Source: Psychrobacter urativorans (GTDB lineage Bacteria; Pseudomonadota; Gammaproteobacteria; Pseudomonadales; Moraxellaceae). From it: DNA of 64,000 nucleotides. Shown piece after piece: positions 61,521 to 64,000 of the stretch (position 1 is its first letter; each line of letters begins with the position of its first letter). The position numbers were made by a program, and so were the translations under genes. The stretch spans positions 1,302,001-1,366,000 of the forward strand of contig NZ_CP012678.1 in the NCBI RefSeq assembly GCF_001298525.1. The letters are read 5' to 3'. Below the pieces are notes generated by a model. The model was not told the DNA's origin and ran no database searches. It worked only from the letters and a program-made list of their open reading frames with translations.

Positions 61521-61544
61521 GAGTGTTACCCTTGTAAGCTACCA

Positions 61545-62483
61545 TTAAACACTCGCCCCAACCGCCCGTGCAATCGCAATTCCTTCCTCAATACTCAAAA
61601 ACTTACGCTGGCTTGGACTGTCTTTATAGAGAACTTCGCCATCTTGAAAAATCAAGCATTCATTAACGGCTAGCTGCTGCCATTTTTCGTTTTCAGTGAG
61701 CGGAACAGTAACAATAATGGTCACTTTGTCTTTATCAGTGGTCACATCGCCAAAATTAATGGCTAAATCATCATCAGCCAATTTTGCTTCACCAAACGGT
61801 GCTTGGCGCGTGAGATAAAACAATAAGCTACCAGCGTACGCTAACTGCCAACTGCCATTTGATATCAAGCAATTAAACAAGCCATTTGCCGCCAAATATC
61901 GACATTGGGTGGTTAAGAAATTAAATAACGTTTGTTCATCGGGGCGGGTTTTAAAACTGCTTTTTAAGCGATTAATCAGGTAACAAAACGCCATTTCCGA
62001 ATCGGTTGAACCAACGGGTTGGCAGTGCGAGGCATTACCGTTATCTTGCAAGCGCTGGCAGCGTTTAATGAATTCTTTATTCATCTGCCCATTATGCGCA
62101 AATACCCACTGCTCGCCCCACACTTCACGGGTAAAGGGATGGGTATTTGCCAAACAGTTTTGTCCTTGCGTTGCTTTACGGATATGGGCAATGACATTCA
62201 TGGCTTTAATAGGATAATTATTGACCAAATCAGCAACGGGGGATAAATGGCTAGGGCGGTTATCATGGAATAAACGCAAACCGGTTGAGGCATTTTGCGA
62301 CTCTTCATTATTCGTATTGCCGTTACTATTACCATTACTCGATGGACAATGGCTGCGCTCAAAAAATGCAATGCCAAAGCCATCTTCATGGCTATCTGTC
62401 ATGCCACCACGACGACGAAATCCAGCAAAACTAAAGCCTATATCGGTTGGGGTATTACAGTTCATTCCTAAAAGTTGACACAT
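61545..62483 (-). CDS. yafJ: Class II glutamine amidotransferase YafJ-like
   Basis: This Ntn-type glutamine amidotransferase domain protein starts MCQLLGMNCNTPTDIGFSF, so Cys2 becomes the N-terminal nucleophile. Motifs are HIRKATQG, NTHPFTREVWGEQWVFAHNGQM and PVGSTDSEMAFC, as in E. coli YafJ. The 312 residues include a Ser/Asn-rich insertion (NGNSNGNTNN). No partner synthase is fused, and the acceptor is unknown. Its ATG follows the stop codon of the DUF2007 gene with no gap. Confidence 0.9.
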   Translation of the reverse strand: MCQLLGMNCNTPTDIGFSFAGFRRRGGMTDSHEDGFGIAFFERSHCPSSNGNSNGNTNNEESQNASTGLRLFHDNRPSHLSPVADLVNNYPIKAMNVIAHIRKATQGQNCLANTHPFTREVWGEQWVFAHNGQMNKEFIKRCQRLQDNGNASHCQPVGSTDSEMAFCYLINRLKSSFKTRPDEQTLFNFLTTQCRYLAANGLFNCLISNGSWQLAYAGSLLFYLTRQAPFGEAKLADDDLAINFGDVTTDKDKVTIIVTVPLTENEKWQQLAVNECLIFQDGEVLYKDSPSQRKFLSIEEGIAIARAVGASV

Positions 62484-62825
62484 TTATGCATTACCGCCTT
62501 TATTAATATTATGACCATTATCGTCAGTCGTTATATTGTCTACTATACTCTCGTCTTTCGTACCATCGAGTATGATGGTGCTGTCAATATTATTAAGGTC
62601 AGCATCATTAAGATTAGTATTAATGCTTGACAAAATACGCTGCGCTTGTGCCAAATCAGTATCTTGCACCCATAATACGGCACCTGAATTCATACCGGGC
62701 AGGCTACTTAATGCTTGCACGGATACTTTGATATCATTATTTCGCAGCAAATTCGCGTGAAGTTCACCTTGTATATTAGTATCGTAGCGCGCCAGTTTGT
62801 GCCAATTATCGATTTGATCGGTCAT
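62484..62825 (-). CDS. DUF2007 domain protein (putative signal transducer)
   Basis: The 113-residue protein contains a DUF2007-like domain (residues 8-65: WHKLARYDTNIQGELHANLL, VLWVQDTDLAQAQRIL) followed by an Asp/Asn-rich tail. DUF2007 resembles PII-like signal proteins, but no function is known. ATG is preceded by AAAAGGAATTT. The stop TAA abuts the ATG of yafJ, so the two are coupled. Confidence 0.78.
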   Translation of the reverse strand: MTDQIDNWHKLARYDTNIQGELHANLLRNNDIKVSVQALSSLPGMNSGAVLWVQDTDLAQAQRILSSINTNLNDADLNNIDSTIILDGTKDESIVDNITTDDNGHNINKGGNA

Positions 62826-62973
62826 GGTAAATTCCTTTTAGAGATAGAGTGCTCGCCACCTTTGACGGCAATACGCCACATTGCTATTGTCATTTGCCGC
62901 TGTTATTTGCTTTTTTTACTTTATAATCCCTTAAGCTGATTTTATTAAGCAGGTTGAGCTTATTGAATAAATA

Positions 62974-63972
62974 TCACGCTTTTTCGACATGCGACCAATG
63001 ATAAGCAGCCAGACGTTTCATCAGGTCAGGATTCTTAACCATAATGTTATCACCCGTGCGCCCTTCGGTACGGTTGTAATGAATGACGTTGAGACGTAGC
63101 AGCCAAAATATCACTGCCGCTTTCGCCAACATGACTGGTAGGGCTTGCTTTTCGTCCGTATTCAAAGTGCGTTTTGACTCGTAGCCTTGTAAAAATGCTG
63201 CCATTTTTTGGCGGTCAAAATCAACCGATTCGCCCTGCTCAGCATCGCCCCACGTGGTGCAAAAGTCATTAATAGTAATAGCAATATCCATCACATAATG
63301 CTCGACACTGACTTCGGTAAAATCGAGCAATCCGCTCAAAGTTTCGTTATTGTCGTCTAAATGCCACAAGGTGTTATCGGCAAACATATCGAGATGACAT
63401 AAGCCTTTTGGCAAAGTATCGAGCGGCAAATCGCTATAAGATTGCCAAATAACAAGCATCAGCTTGGCTTCATCGCTTGGCATGAACTGGATTTCGCGGT
63501 CGCGCACCTCATTCCACGGATATAGCGCCACGCCATAGTCTTCGCTTGGCTGCAATGCTTGCAACGTTTCATGGAGTACGGCTAATGCTGCGCCCATATC
63601 CGCACACATGGTTTCGGTGGTTTGCTGCGGATGTGCACCACTCAAACACGGCACGAGGGTAATGGCTTTATTATCATAATGAATCACATAGCTCTTATCC
63701 TTACCGTCAACCAATGCCATTGGTGCGGCTACGGGTAGTTTGCCCACCAATTGATTAAGAATCACTGCCATTTTTTCGATATCACTTGGCGGACGCTCTT
63801 CAAATAACGTGAAGACATAAGAATGCTCGCCCTCATTATCGTCTGTCGTCTGAATAAACCAGTTAGAGTTTTTGATACCTTGAGTAATAGGAATGGCACG
63901 AGCAAACGCCACGCCAAAACGTTGGCAAAATTCGGCAAATTGGGCATCGGTTAACTGGGTATAAACAGACAT
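62974..63972 (-). CDS. thrB: Homoserine kinase (APH-type ThrB)
   Basis: This aminoglycoside-phosphotransferase-fold homoserine kinase phosphorylates homoserine for threonine synthesis. The 332-residue protein starts MSVYTQLTDAQFAEFCQRFG and has the phosphate-anchoring GIKNSNWFI, the catalytic HLDMFADNTLW and the metal aspartate in GLLDFTEVS. This is the form used by Pseudomonas and relatives rather than the GHMP-type E. coli ThrB. The ATG at 63972 is near the right edge of the window. Confidence 0.93.
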   Translation of the reverse strand: MSVYTQLTDAQFAEFCQRFGVAFARAIPITQGIKNSNWFIQTTDDNEGEHSYVFTLFEERPPSDIEKMAVILNQLVGKLPVAAPMALVDGKDKSYVIHYDNKAITLVPCLSGAHPQQTTETMCADMGAALAVLHETLQALQPSEDYGVALYPWNEVRDREIQFMPSDEAKLMLVIWQSYSDLPLDTLPKGLCHLDMFADNTLWHLDDNNETLSGLLDFTEVSVEHYVMDIAITINDFCTTWGDAEQGESVDFDRQKMAAFLQGYESKRTLNTDEKQALPVMLAKAAVIFWLLRLNVIHYNRTEGRTGDNIMVKNPDLMKRLAAYHWSHVEKA

Positions 63973-64000
63973 GACATCTCACTTATGACAATTAAAAAGG

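Overview
The window looks like a chromosomal segment of a Moraxellaceae gammaproteobacterium, most likely Psychrobacter. The evidence is a moderately AT-rich base composition, a BfmR-type response regulator nearly identical to what I remember of Acinetobacter BfmR, the rpsP-rimM-trmD-rplS operon, a dksA-gluQRS pair and a division/cell-wall cluster split in two. No rRNA, insertion sequence, CRISPR array or recognisable prophage was found. The window starts in non-coding sequence and ends just upstream of thrB.

Layout. 0-3.5 kb: a thioesterase-like protein and the ribosomal/tRNA-modification operon rpsP-rimM-trmD-rplS. 3.7-8.2 kb: an EnvZ-like kinase on the plus strand facing the bfmR-bfmS two-component genes, with an unannotated 59-residue membrane protein after bfmS. 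8.6-17.0 kb: the complete F1Fo ATP synthase operon atpBEFHAGDC, with atpI set apart upstream by about 890 bases that hold a promoter and a terminator. 17.3-20.7 kb: the zinc uptake system, znuA divergent from zur-znuC-znuB around a clear Zur-type palindrome. 21-24 kb: cpdA, dksA, gluQRS. 24-26.8 kb: murD-ftsW. 27.4-35.3 kb: a SulP transporter with a Usp protein, a PII protein, DUF2147, a secreted NUC1-type nuclease, tRNA-Ser(GGA) and small unknowns. 34.4-38.6 kb: a complete cyanate operon, cynR divergent from cynT-cynS-cynX, plus a GlcG-like lipoprotein. 38.9-41.3 kb: cardiolipin synthase and RlmA. 41.4-50 kb: mraY, murF, murE, ftsI, ftsL and rsmH. 50.2-53.3 kb: gltX, two accessory small genes, tRNA-Ala(GGC), tRNA-Glu(TTC). 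53.4-60.1 kb: EamA transporter, acnA, DUF3025, YdjM-like and YchJ-like genes. 60.1-61.5 kb: an AT-rich two-gene module of unknown function. 61.5-64 kb: yafJ, DUF2007 and the APH-type homoserine kinase thrB.

How the genes work together. Most of the window is housekeeping: translation, oxidative phosphorylation, peptidoglycan synthesis and division, the TCA cycle, zinc homeostasis. Accessory functions are the cyanate operon (CynT supplies and retains bicarbonate for CynS, CynX is the putative transporter, CynR the regulator), the SulP/Usp pair, the secreted nuclease and the small orphan genes.

The best candidate for something undescribed is the module at 60130-61520: a 304-residue soluble protein and a small four-helix membrane protein in one transcription unit, with the Shine-Dalgarno sequence of the second gene overlapping the stop codon of the first, and about 32% GC against about 42% in the adjacent gene (hand counts on sample lines). 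The soluble-sensor plus membrane-effector architecture resembles small anti-phage or toxin-type systems, but I recognise neither family, so this is a hypothesis. Other points are the terminated leader or small RNA upstream of atpB, the terminator between bfmR and bfmS, and the basic N-terminal extension of FtsI.
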